A stretch of DNA of 64,000 nucleotides, from positions 406,285 to 470,284 of the forward strand of contig NW_019775336.1 of NCBI RefSeq assembly GCF_001039355.2, in the 5' to 3' direction. Source of the DNA: Lingula anatina (taxonomy: Eukaryota; Brachiopoda; Lingulata; Lingulida; Lingulidae). A program made the position numbers and the translations under genes. Of the stretch, positions 10,901-21,151 are shown one piece after another. The notes under the pieces were generated by a model. That model ran no database searches. It was given only the letters and a program-made list of their open reading frames with translations, and had not been told where the DNA came from. The first letter of the stretch is position 1. Each line of letters begins with the position of its first letter.

Positions 10901-12056
10901 TATTGTCTTTCTTTCTGACTAACACAATGTTGGATGCCCAAGGGCTTTGACTTTTTCTTATAACGCCAGAGTCCAACAATTTATGAATATGGTCCCTTAC
11001 CTCAAGATACATTGATGGAGGGATCCTTCTATGTCTCTGCTTGAATGGCTCTGTATTGTTGAGATTTATTCTGTGTTTCACAAGATTCGTAAAACCAACA
11101 TCATTCTCATCTCTTGAAAACACATCTGCACATTCTTGTAATAAAATATCTACAGCTGAACATTCTTCCTGATTCATACCAACCTTGTTTACCTCAATTT
11201 GAGATAAATGATTAAAATCACTTGTGGCATCTGTACACTGATTACACAACGGTTCTTCAAGACAAGCCTGTACTTGGCATAGCACAGAATGAGGTGAAAT
11301 TACAACAGGATGAGAATTCAGATTGCTTACCTGAATCGGGAAATTCTTAGCCATCTGATGCTCTGATAATAAACAAGGGGTTGTACTTACTCCTGTGGGA
11401 AGAGATGACTTCTGCCAGGGTTGCACAATCCCATATCCTGTACTAGAGCATACCTTCTTGTCAAGAAAACCAGACAATAAAACTGAAGTGTTACTAGGTA
11501 TCACTATTTTCTCTAAAGAAGCAGATTTAACAATACCAATCTGATGGTTGTTTTTCCTTAATCTATCTTCCTTGAGCTTAATGCTTTTCATACACAACAG
11601 GAGAGAACTAGGAATATGCTTTACCTGCTGGTATCTCACGCCATATTTACCCTCAATGTCTTTCATCAACAAGTCTAGGACATTTGTACCAAGGATGACT
11701 GGAACATTCTTACCGTAACGGGTATCGGGCACTACCAACATCAGGCAGCTAACAGGACTAGATACTCCTGGTATAGAAACATCCACCTCAATATACCCAG
11801 AATATGGTAATTGATGACCACCTGCAACTTCAATATCTAGGTTACAAAAGTCAAATGGTCTCAATCGATACTTGTTCTCAAATGTTTTAAAAGCACTCTC
11901 ACATATTGTGGAAACATTCGAACCAGTGTCTAACAAAGCTGAAAAAGACAGATGTCCAATGGAAACAAGGCATTCATTAGACTTACCAACAACATTTTTG
12001 ACATCCTTTCCAACCTGCTCGGAGTCTGTCGCACTGGTTAGGCAGACTCTTTGGAG
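7965..12056 (-). CDS. pol: Gypsy Pol polyprotein: protease, reverse transcriptase, RNase H, integrase
   Basis: The frame is open for 1363 codons from the slippery site down to 7965 and lies -1 relative to gag, so it is expected to be made as a Gag-Pol frameshift product. The first in-frame TTG at 11936 lies inside the protease and is not a real start. Visible domains, numbered from 11936, are the aspartic protease LDTGS near residue 2, reverse transcriptase with YLDD near 451, RNase H with HTDAC and later FTDNN, the integrase HHCC zinc finger near 867-905 and the integrase DDE triad near D932, D989 and E1025 (the last in GITERFNR). The C-terminal tail is acidic and serine-rich and then basic. 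No stop or frameshift was seen, so it is plausibly active. Confidence 0.95.
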   Translation of the reverse strand, partial: LQRVCLTSATDSEQVGKDVKNVVGKSNECLVSIGHLSFSALLDTGSNVSTICESAFKTFENKYRLRPFDFCNLDIEVAGGHQLPYSGYIEVDVSIPGVSSPVSCLMLVVPDTRYGKNVPVILGTNVLDLLMKDIEGKYGVRYQQVKHIPSSLLLCMKSIKLKEDRLRKNNHQIGIVKSASLEKIVIPSNTSVLLSGFLDKKVCSSTGYGIVQPWQKSSLPTGVSTTPCLLSEHQMAKNFPIQVSNLNSHPVVISPHSVLCQVQACLEEPLCNQCTDATSDFNHLSQIEVNKVGMNQEECSAVDILLQECADVFSRDENDVGFTNLVKHRINLNNTEPFKQRHRRIPPSMYLEVRDHIHKLLDSGVIRKSQSPWASNIVLVRKKDNTLRLCVDYRQLNQRTVKDAFALPRVEEILDDLGGKKYYSVLDMKSGYYQVGVEEDHKEYTAFTAGPLGLYEYNKLPFGLSNAPATYQRMMEETLDGIHEGERFCHIYLDDVIVASKSFSEHLDHLRSVFERFRKAGLKLSPKKCRLFQDKVCFVGHIVSAKGIEADPTKTEKVSNWPVPTNVDELRTFLGFTGYYRKFVKDYSKIARPLNDLLVTSPDVKSCKNKKGKSKIQKKSAEWKWTETEQIAFDTLKDCLTSPPILAYPDFSKPFVLHTDACQKGIGAILYQESEGENRVVSYASRGLTKAERNYPVHKLEFLALKWAITKKFHDYLYGNEFVVFTDNNPLTYVLKSAKLDATGHRWVAALSNYNFVIKYRTGKKNADADGLSRMPRIPAGEFKEISTDVIKAICQKIDTGYVETLSMSQHVLNDIDVMNDNMTPVDWRKEQMADEKVSVFVRAVTNKQKPKILNLDDKESVTLGKEFSRLVVKRGALYRKTEIKGEQIFQLVLPKSFREKALHGVHNDMGHLGKDRGQALLRERFYWPGMCNDLEQWISSCDRCVKRKSSTNVRAPLVNIETFQPLELVCMDYLTLEMSKGGFQHILVITDHFTKYAIAIPTKNQTAKTTAEAFMNGFVYHYGFPQKLHSDQGANFESSLIKEMCKLCGIEKSRTTSYHPMGNGITERFNRTLLDMLGTLEIDEKSDWKSHVTSLVHAYNCTVHDTTGFSPYCLMFGRAPRLAVDVVFGLVSGQYSDTNQSVYITNLKKRLQKSYELATRKTRQAQEHQKVQYDKRLRGSVLEVGDRVLVKIVAYKGKHKIADKWENEPYIVLAQPNNEIPVYVVQKENKRNEKRVLHRNLLLPISELPISNAKRPVPRKRTSKQDTNITVDADCSSKSDAESGDSTSDGEDIVFPLLEEGEGNEADDVREISSESSEASDVQMPGHIVVERPTPAPRRSTRIRKQPAWMTSGEFVNYTQIR

Positions 12057-13189
12057 TTTAAATTATCACTAAGATCAACTCTACAACCTATTGCAACATG
12101 ACCAGCCTGTTTACAACGGTAGCAAATTATTTCTTTCTTAGGTTTACCTTTCTGATCTGTGGTTGCTCCATGTGCCCGTGAAGAAGTCTGATCTGCTGAA
12201 AAAAACTGATTGCGACTGTTACTGCAAGATCGATAACCACGTCCACGACCTCTGTTCATGTTCCTTCCACGGAAACCTCTACCACGGTAATTTGCACTTA
12301 AAGACCTTTCCTCAGTAGCACCACCATTAACACCAACGGTTTTTGAAGGAACAAACTGTTGCTGTATCTTATCAAGCTTAGAGCTAATTTGAAAAATCAT
12401 ACCTTTGAGGTCTTCCTCTGGATCAGTTTCAGCAGAAATGCATTTTACATGTGCTGACTTCTTCTCTTTTGTCTCATCTGGTTGTAAACCAAGTTCGCTC
12501 TCTACCCTTCTTGCTTCTACTCTAAAATGGTCAAATTCTGGCACCATGTCCAACTTATGTCTAAGAGCTTCTCTCAATGGCCGATGTAAACCACTCCAAA
12601 ATTTCATTCTCAACATATCATTTACAGAACTATCTGACATAGTTTTACTTACTAGAGCTCTGTCCAATATGTCTTCCAATCTACATCCCCACGCTGACAC
12701 ATTCTCACAGTCTCTCTGTTTTGCACTGTAAAATTGCGATAACAAACTCTCCTTGTCCTCTACCATACCATAGATACAATCAAATTTCTCAATGATACGT
12801 TCTACCTTACAGTCAACACCCAGTCGCCTCACAATTTTCGCAGCTTCTCCTCTCAAGGATTTTTTCACTGCGGTAGTTATTACATGCATGGGGTAGGTCT
12901 TTTCTTTAATAAGGGTGCGAACTTCATAGTTCCAAGCATCATACGAAACATCTTTTTGGGAATCACCAGAGAAAATGGCAATTTTTGGGAAGCCAATATG
13001 TGTTGGAACAACATTTCTATCTCTCACATCATCACTATCCATTCCAACTCTCTCTCTGCTTCCTACATGTACATAATGCTCCATCCATTCCTCCATGTGT
13101 TCAAAGTCGGGTTTCACATCAAGAGCTTCAAACGCACTCACTAGTATATTTTTTTCTCGATCAGACATCTTTTTCCCACCAGAAGCCAT
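12038..13189 (-). CDS. gag: Gypsy Gag polyprotein with a zinc knuckle
   Basis: The product is 383 residues from the ATG at 13189 to a TAA at 12038-12040. It would form the intracellular particle that packages element RNA. The C-terminal nucleocapsid has an RG-rich stretch (about residues 310-325) and one CX2CX4HX4C knuckle, CYRCKQAGHVAIGC (near 357-370). The central capsid part has the pattern FSGDS...WNYEV...LRGEAAKIVRRLG, which resembles the capsid family from which PNMA/Arc-type genes derive; that link is from memory. The last codons contain the frameshift site for Pol. Confidence 0.9.
   Translation of the reverse strand: MASGGKKMSDREKNILVSAFEALDVKPDFEHMEEWMEHYVHVGSRERVGMDSDDVRDRNVVPTHIGFPKIAIFSGDSQKDVSYDAWNYEVRTLIKEKTYPMHVITTAVKKSLRGEAAKIVRRLGVDCKVERIIEKFDCIYGMVEDKESLLSQFYSAKQRDCENVSAWGCRLEDILDRALVSKTMSDSSVNDMLRMKFWSGLHRPLREALRHKLDMVPEFDHFRVEARRVESELGLQPDETKEKKSAHVKCISAETDPEEDLKGMIFQISSKLDKIQQQFVPSKTVGVNGGATEERSLSANYRGRGFRGRNMNRGRGRGYRSCSNSRNQFFSADQTSSRAHGATTDQKGKPKKEIICYRCKQAGHVAIGCRVDLSDNLNSKESA
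12056..12062 (-). promoter_or_regulatory. Programmed -1 ribosomal frameshift site, U UUA AAC
   Basis: The heptamer TTTAAAC is read in the gag frame as T TTA AAC, the exact X XXY YYZ pattern, 15 bases before the gag stop codon. A -1 slip here enters the frame that continues without a stop through the protease. The downstream stimulatory structure was not evaluated. Confidence 0.85.
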
Positions 13190-15114
13190 GATGAAAAATG
13201 CAAACTCACAATTTCACACTTTGTACAAAAACCAATCACTCAGATAAAAGAAATAAAAGTGAAATGAGTGTATGGAATGTAGACAGTATTTACAAACTAT
13301 ACAACAAGTTTCAAGTCGGAAAATACTGGAAACCGGTGAAAATCTGAAAAGAATAACAAGAAAGGAATGTTATTACAGTTAAAGAAAGAAACAGTTCAAT
13401 TTAAAATGAAACAGAGGTAAGTGTATATGCAAGGTAGGTCACTGCAAGATTTCACAAACAACACAACACTGCAAATCAAAGTAAAGCAAAGTAGAATACA
13501 GTAAAGGTCAGTAAGCACAATAAATGGCAGCCAAAGCAAAGGGTATATTGGAATAACCAGCAAACAGAAAAATAGGATGGGGTTTGAGTTAGGCTATGAT
13601 AATGTAATTTAAGTTTTATAACTTAAATAAACAAAATAAACTCAAAACTAATGAAATGTACTAATGTCAAAATAAAAAACTAAACAATGTTGATGAACTA
13701 AATGGGATTGACAAAACTGAAATGACTAACGGAAAATGAAAAAATAAAATTAAGAAAAGGTGCTTTATCAAATAATTAAACTAAGACTATGGTTCAAAAC
13801 AAAAAACTAAACAGAATAACTGATAGTACTGTCAAAAACTAAATGTTGATAACCGACAAATGAAAATGCAAATGCGTACTAATTAAGTAAATTAAAGAGA
13901 AGAGAAAAAACAAACAAACAATGGATCTAATTGGGAATCTAATTGAAAGAAAGTATTAATTGGGTGACTAAACGGATTGCGTGATCAAACTTAAATAATA
14001 TGCAGGACGCTACAAAACTAACACTAGGACAACACAATATTGGAAAGCTGAAAGTCACAAACACTTGCTTTGTTCAATTTAACGTTATTGCTGTTCACAG
14101 TTATGCTTTCAGACAATGACTGGTTGTTAATAGGTAAGGTAAACTATATTAAAGGTCAACTAAAGCAAAAAAATGAACAAAAAAAAAAATGGAAAACAAA
14201 TAAACAGCACAATGATAAGTATTTATGGTAAACAATAGATCAAAGTAATTTAACCAAGTTTATAGTCTATTGTGCCAAAAAGTTGACTCGCAATATGACG
14301 GATATGTTTAGTAAAATAATCAAATGAAAACAATGCTTAAATGCTTAAAATAAATTCAGTGCAAATGTAAATTAGCTTTGAAACAAGTATTGAAACCAAA
14401 TCACATGGACACAGTGGTATACATACTAGCAAAGACAAACCACATGTACAAAACAGCTCGTGTGATGACACAAATGCACAGGCACTGAACGCTACATTCA
14501 CCCTTACGTCAATGACAAATAACTACAGGTAAATGACTAAGATAATGTCAATGTCAGCATCAATCCAATCACACAATTGACATGTATTTACAGGTAAATT
14601 ACACAATGGTCAATGTAGGCATAAAATGGATATATATATATATGGTGGTAACTTACATACATTGTCCGTAAAAAGAATGTCACTGGATATGTTCCTAGTT
14701 TAGTGGCTCACAACACAGTCTGAAAAGAATCGTCCTGAACGATCATCAAAGGTAAGGTACGTAACACTGCATTCACAACCGAAGGGAAGTACGCAGGCAC
14801 TGTCCTCCGTGAACGATGTCCTGATACAGTCCAGATGGGTTAGTGACAGTTTATATACACAGTCCAGGTACTGATCATACAAACACGTCAGTGTAGGTCA
14901 ACACGGTCCGAAGACGGTTTACACGATCCACCACTTAGTGTTCACAACTCCACACATACAGAGATGTCCGATGTCCACTACTCACACCGAGTCAGTGACG
15001 TTTATAATGAGACCCCGATTCATCGGCCAAACCGCCTAGCCTTGTTATAACAGGTGAAACAGGTAGACGCGCATTGGACTATTCATAGTCGTTTGCAGTC
15101 GATTGCCATGTCGG
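13190..15114 (-). other. Long untranslated leader of the Gypsy element
   Basis: About 1.9 kb between the PBS and the gag ATG. It is A-rich on the plus strand and full of short direct motifs, without an open frame longer than about 60 codons. The length is unusual for a Gypsy leader. It probably includes packaging signals. No inserted element with recognisable termini was seen. Confidence 0.6.
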
Positions 15115-15134
15115 GGTCCCGGCTCGCGGCACCA
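15115..15134 (-). other. Primer binding site of the Gypsy element
   Basis: On the minus strand the sequence TGGTGCCGCGAGCCGGGACC begins two bases inside the expected LTR edge. TGG pairs with the CCA end of a tRNA and the rest has the composition of a tRNA acceptor and T-arm. I could not assign the tRNA species. Confidence 0.75.
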
Positions 15135-15139
15135 TTTGN

Positions 15140-16549
15140 TTACGCCAATGAAATAATAAAAATAAGCATACTTAACAAAAATGACGGTTTACAATATACT
15201 GTGGTTAGTTTTCCATTTAAAATTTTCTTCAAACGCACCTTAACTACATTTAGGACCCGGATTTGGGTCCAAAATAAAATCTTTTTTTCCATCGTAGGGC
15301 CTAAGTATCTTGGTAACAACCTCTACAAAAAAAAGCAACATTTAATGATTAAGTAATTTAAGTTGAAATTAAAGTCAACACATCGTTTCTCCTTTATTTA
15401 TTTATTTTTTTTTTTTCATTTGCAGGCATCTTTATTAGGTCGCCTGAAGTTTAGGTAAAAATTACCAGTAGGCCTACGTCTTTCCTCCCATTCCCAGACA
15501 CGTCAACACTTCCGATCTCGCCGGGAGTCTCTTGATTTGGGGACTCATCTCCCGAGTTCCCGAATCAGTCTAAAAATCTCCCGATCTATCAAAAATTTCT
15601 CCCTTTCCTTTCGTTAGAACGTGCGGTGACTTCATTCACAAAAATGTGATGTGTCGTCACATACTTGCTTTCTCAGTTTCGTTGATAGGGGGTAGTGATT
15701 GCAGTAAACAATAAGAAGGCAATGCCAAAGACAAAACCAAGTGGGGTCTTTTTAACGCATCCTGAACACTATATGTTAATGTTGTCATGGGACTGAAGGC
15801 TGTGTTCACAATGGAAGTTATCTTACTAGCAGGATCGTGTGTGTGTTTGGCAACTACGATATGAGGTTTGCAAAACAAGTCATCCACAGAACGATTCCAA
15901 TCCTCCTTTTGCGTTTACATATCAATGCTTTTGTAATACAAATTTTTAGACTTTCATATTTAGTCAATGTACAAAAATATTCATAAAAGTATATAATATT
16001 TACAAGAATGTATTACCAACAGGCATACATGTCCCTATGACAGAAGGGAAAGTGCGTTTATCCGTTTTCCCAAAAATTCAGAGACACCTATACCTGGCAA
16101 AGTCAAAGCATGTGTATCCTATTTTTTTTTCATTATGGATGCAAAGTCAGAAATTTACTTTAGAAAGCACACTCCCAAATGTAGATGCATTCTGAAGATG
16201 TAACCATGGTGAGAAACCAGAGAAACCCAGTTTAATTACTTAGCAGTTTATTATCAAATGTTGACAAAAACAATTATCATTGTTGTTCCATAGAAGTCTT
16301 CAGTCCCTCCACAAATAACATATACTGCAACTCCAATTAACAGTATTTAAATCTCTTAAAATGACAACAATTGTGATATAGACAATAAAAATTAATTTAT
16401 CATAGTATCACAGATAATTTTTTATACTGGAGGTAGGCTTGGTGTGTTAATAAAAGGGAGAGCAAGAAGCATAAGAGGGAGAGAGCAACTTATAAGGAGA
16501 AAATTGACTCCCCTCTTGATATTCTGAATTAGCCATTGGTTAAATCATT
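15140..16549. other. Intergenic region between the Gypsy element and INPP1 copy 2
   Basis: AT-rich sequence with short open frames (for example 15657-15887 minus) that match no family I recognise. It starts directly after the N at 15139, so continuity with the element's original left flank is not assured. The last part would hold the 3' untranslated region of INPP1 copy 2. Confidence 0.45.
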
Positions 16550-19500
16550 TTAACACAAACAACTGAGAATATCTGAAACATATTTTATATCTCTGTAGGC
16601 TAAAATGCCTCCACAATTGGCCCACTGTTTTGCCCCTAACTCCTTCTGTACATTCTTAAAATGGTAAGTCAACTCTGTCTTCTGAAGTTCATCTTCCAGC
16701 TGCCCAGCGTCCTTGCAGGACTTGACCACCTCCCATGCTTTATGGAAGTCCAGCACTGCCCCGCCCAAGGTGCGGAGAATGGCATGACCACAACAAGTGT
16801 CCCATCTATAGATGGCGCTACCAGAGTTAAAGTAGGCCACCGTAATGTTGTCCAATATGGAGAGAGATTTGTTTCCAGCTCCCCAGGCATGAACTACTTG
16901 AAATTTTGCAGAAAATTTGGATAAAATCTCTGGATTTTCACCTGGGCTGCTGATAATTTTTGCTGGGATATCTGATTCTTCCTGACTTGCATTTGACCGT
17001 GCTAGGTGTGACATCTTCACCTTTTTTGATTGCGCTGAACTTGTCTCATCCAAGTCACCTGATTGCTCTGCTGGATGTGATGCTGAACCTGTTTCCGAGA
17101 TTTCAAGGGAGTTGATATTGATAGACTTGTAAGAGATGCCCCAAATAAATCTGCTCTGCCATCTAAATGAAAAATTATGGCATAAATTATTTAAGACAAG
17201 TGTTATGACCTTTTTCACTTTCAGATATAAATTATTATTTCTATAACTATTTACCTAAATATCCTATGCCAAGTAAAATACCTATTACACTTATTCAGAA
17301 AATGTGGCACTGATCAATTAATTCCACAAATTGCACAAACAATGTCCTAAAATTAAATATTAACAGTCAAACTGAAAAACAACTATAAAATAATTTATCA
17401 ATTCTAAATAGTATATATTTATTTGAAGACCTTTTCCATAAAGATACTTTGACGCATAAAATGTAATGAAAAACTTTTAAGAAGAGTTTAAGACATACAG
17501 TACAAGCAGCACTGATTTTAGGAAATAAAACCAAGCAACAAAATCTAAAAATAAGATATAAAAATATTTTATACAAACAAACAAACAAACAAACAAACAA
17601 ACAAACAAAAGAATATGTGTGTGTGTTTGTGTTAACAGTCATCTTGAAGAACTCCTCATACCTCTTAGTACTGGTATCCCGTGTTGAAAAAGCCTGGTTC
17701 ATAACACCAATAATGGGGATTCCAGATTCTCTGTCATATACTCCTATGAGCACTGTGACACACTGCAAACCATTCGAATATAGACCTTGAACTGGGCATT
17801 CATCTTCTATACCAGCTATGTATTGAGCTGTGGCATCTAAAATTATAGAAATAATAACATTTCATGGACAGACAAATGAATTTTTAAAAGTACATATATT
17901 TACATGCTTATCTACATTATCAAGAATTCATTTTTCCTATCCATCAAACAGCTTAGAAGTAAACAATGTCCATTTTGGATTTTAAAAAAAATTTAGGTTA
18001 AAAATATTTTGTCCAAATCAAGTGAAAATATAAGGTAGCATATCTTTGCTGTACACTCTTTTAAAGATTCATGCATATGACAGCAAATAAATGGATGCAC
18101 TTAAGGCATATTCATTCTAAATTTGTTCAGGAAGAAATGGACTTAAAGGGATAATAACTCTTCGTTTCGGCCAAAAAATGAATTTTCCTGGAGTAAACAA
18201 CAATTTTCCCATACTAACCAATGGTTAATAAATCCATTTTTACATTCAAAGTTAGTCCCTGGTTTTTTTCTAAAAAGTTTGGTTTTTTGTTAAAATCTCT
18301 TAAGAGATTATAACAGAGTATAGCCATCAATGGAGGTCACGTGGTCTAAAGACAAGCTCAGATATCAGAAAAAATAGCTAGAACTGCCGTTTTTTGGTAA
18401 AACAGAATATATTATATTTGTATGAGTTGTTCACAATGTTTTTATTGTGAAATATAGATCTCACACGAAGAGTTATTATCCCTTTAAGGTGAATAAAAAT
18501 ACTGTGGGGAAAATAATTCAGATTTTTTTCTTAAAGATATAACATATCAATATTTNTAGTATATATTTATTTGAAGACCTTTTCCATAAAGATACTTTGA
18601 CGCATAAAATGTAATGAAAAACTTTTAAGAAGAGTTTAAGACATACAGTACAAGCAGCACTGATTTTAGGAAATAAAACCAAGCAACAAAATCTAAAAAT
18701 AAGATATAAAAATATTATACAAACGAACAAACAAACAAACAAACAAACAAACAAAAGAATATGTGTGTGTGTGTTTGTGTTAACAGTCATCTTGAAGAAC
18801 TCCTCATACCTCTTAGTACTGGTATCCCGTGTTGAAAAAGCCTGGTTCATAACACCAATAATGGGGATTCCAGATTCTCTGTCGTATACTCCTATGAGCA
18901 CTGTGACACACTGCAAACCATTCGAATATAGACCTTGAACTGGGCATTCATCTTCTATACCAGCTATGTATTGAGCTGTGGCATCTAAAATTATAGAAAT
19001 AATAACATTTCATGGACAGACAAATGAATTTTTAAAAGTACATATATTTACATGCTTATCTACATTATCAAGAATTCATTTTTCCTATCCATCAAACAGC
19101 TTAGAAGTAAACAATGTCCATTTTGGATTTTAAAAAAAATTTAGGTTAAAAATATTTTGTCCAAATCAAGTGAAAATATAAGGTAGCATATCTTTGCTGT
19201 ACACTCTTTTAAAGATTCATGCATATGACAGCAAATAAATGGATGCACTTAAGGCATATTCATTCTAAATTTGTTCAGGATGAAATGGACTTAAAGGGAT
19301 AATAACTCTTCGTTTCGGCCAAAAAATGAATTTTCCTGGAGTAAACAACAATTTTCCCATACTAACCAATGGTTAATGAATCCATTTTTACATTCAAAGT
19401 TAGTCCCTGGTTTTTTTCTAAAAAGTTTGGTTTTTTGTTAAAATCTCTTAAGAGATTATAACAGAGTATAGCCATCAATGGAGGTCACGTGGTCTAAAGA

Positions 19501-20955
19501 CAAGCTCAGATATCAGAAAAAATAGCTAGAACTGCCGTTTTTTGGTAAAACAGAATATATTATATTTGTATGAGTTGTTCACAATGTTTTTATTGTGAAA
19601 TATAGATCTCACACGAAGAGTTATTATCCCTTTAAGGTGAATAAAAATACTGTGGGGAAAATAATTCAGATTTTTTTCTTAAAGATATAACATATCAATA
19701 TTTTAAAGGTTGTGGGGAAAAAAACTGTCAGCTTTTTAAATGATGTAAGGTATTGTTTACAGAGAAACTATTACTTCTGGAATAGTAGACTTACTTACCT
19801 ATGGGATCTATCCAAATTCCTACAGAGTCCAAGGAGAGCTGCTCCGTGACAGCAGATATCTTCTCAATATCAGGCAGCGTAACATCTTCATGGACAACTT
19901 TGGCAAGGAGTTGTGGGGCTTTGGTGTTCCCTTCTAATACTTTGGCTGAAACAGAAAGAACAGTTGTGTTTGGAGTGAAAATGCTTAGGTCAAAGGCATG
20001 AAAGAAGGTACAAAAAATGAGCATTTGTTGTGGCTTTGTCATCACACCATTAGTTTATAAAAGATAGTAATTAATATTGTAAAATGAAGTTGAATCAAAA
20101 TATAATAAAACAGGCCCGTAGTCAGCAATTTCAAATGAGGGTTTCTTTTTCTGAAAAAGTGGACCTTTTATCATAAAATCTTGATGTACCTAGATCAAAT
20201 TTTACCCAGAGTGGACCTTTTCCAGCAAAAAGGACAGTTCCTTTGAACCACCGAACCCCCCTGGCTACGGCTCTGTATAAAGAACTTTTAACAATCAATC
20301 AACAGTTTGTATCACCTGTCCCATTTTCAGAGAAAACACATGACAGTTTTGGTATCAGGAAAGAAGCTCTTCAAGAATTGAAAATGACTACACGTGTATG
20401 TATACTAAGATATACCTAGCAGACTGCATGTTTCTTCTTCTGTGTCACAAACTCTGACATGAATTGTCTCTCCATTAGTGTTGGTGAACTCACTCTCTTC
20501 TTCTCCATAAACAAATTTCTCAAGGCCTGGAAACTGAAAGAGACAAGGATATTCTCTATCAAATAAAAAAGACAAATTTTTCACTTTTTTTGTTTCAAGT
20601 TATTTATTTATAAATATTTTTGAGACAGTGGGTGTAGGTATGCACTTGACCTTCCTGAATTAATCAGTCAAAATAAACTTCTTGTGACTCATTTTGATGT
20701 GTTAAAATATGGGTAATCTGCCTGCTCTTTATTTATTTATTTTACCTGTTTCGCAAGGTCATGCTTAATAGTCTCCTGTATAAGAACATCTGCTAAAGTT
20801 TTAAAATCTTGTTTAACTTTATTGTGTTCTATAATCTCTGGTTTTTCTTCAATGAGTAAAGAGAAGAGCTCTTCCTCAGCTCTAATAGCCCTGGCAATTC
20901 TTGCTCCTTTTTCTGATGCCCTAATTAAAGCATGAGTCAAGTCTGAAATCTTCAT
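16550..20955 (-). CDS. INPP1: Inositol polyphosphate 1-phosphatase, copy 2 (complete)
   Basis: Model: complement of 16550-17162, 17662-17836, 19799-19945, 20416-20533 and 20746-20955, giving 1263 nt and 420 residues against 399 in human INPP1. Every junction is GT-AG and phase-consistent. Metal-site features are GEEES (E81, E82), DPI-DAT across exons 3 and 4 (D156, D159) and WDTCCGHA in the last exon (D338). The C-terminal NCGGILAYRD matches the family's end. Copy 1 has the usual DST where this copy has DAT; the threonine that takes part in catalysis is kept. The last exon carries a polar, serine-rich insert (about residues 238-290). A second exon 4 at 18810-18984 lies in a near-identical tandem segment. 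Exon 4 is 175 nt, so including both copies would break the frame. Confidence 0.93.
17409..19703. repeat. Near-identical tandem segment (2 x 1147 bp) split by one N
   Basis: Segment A is 17409-18555, an N follows at 18556, and segment B is 18557-19703. The offset is a constant 1148 bp apart from differences in the AAAC microsatellite (near 17573-17608) and a few substitutions. Each carries exon 4 of INPP1 copy 2 and one family H inverted-repeat element (18143-18488 and 19291-19636, with AAAGGGATAATAACTCTTCG at one end and its inverse at the other). A two-haplotype assembly artefact is the simplest reading. Confidence 0.85.
20111..20275. repeat. Short inverted-repeat element, family A
   Basis: About 165 bp, beginning CAGGCCCGTAG and ending CTGGCTACGGCTCTG, with an internal GTGGACCTTTT repeated in similar form. 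Other copies are at 26221-26374, 28292-28467, 41572-41734, 44396-44561 and 47741-47912, all inside introns. Matching termini and short length suggest a MITE. Confidence 0.8.
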
Positions 20956-21105
20956 GGCACCTATTTAAGTTTAAGAAAAAGGGGCATATATATATTTGAA
21001 ATCTGATATCAGATCTCCCAAATAAATATAATAACATATAGTACTACAGTACTGCTACTGTATAACAGAATGAGAAGACCAATTAAATCTGAAAACGAAT
21101 GATTT

Positions 21106-21151
<46 letters not shown>

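Larger units (their letters stand above)
7092..15138 (-). mobile_element. Ty3/Gypsy LTR retrotransposon, near complete, 5' LTR missing
   Basis: Reading on the minus strand, the order is PBS (15115-15134), a long leader of about 1.9 kb, gag (12038-13189), a -1 frameshift site (12056-12062), pol in the order protease, reverse transcriptase, RNase H, integrase (7965-12056), a polypurine tract (7727-7740) and the 3' LTR (7092-7726). Integrase after RNase H is the Ty3/Gypsy order. No env or chromodomain was recognised. Both coding frames are free of stops, so insertion was probably recent. Where the 5' LTR should start, next to the PBS, the sequence shows only TG and then an N at 15139, followed by unrelated sequence. 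The LTR was probably collapsed during assembly, so target-site duplications cannot be checked. Confidence 0.93.

Noticed and set aside
7965-11936. A Pol start at base 11936
   Set aside because: The codon is TTG inside the protease active-site region. The frame is open further upstream to the slippery site, so a frameshift start is far more likely.
17367-18916. Long C-terminal tails with FVCL repeats on INPP1 exon 4
   Set aside because: They are read-through past the GTATGA donor into the AAAC microsatellite; the spliced frame continues in exon 5 instead.
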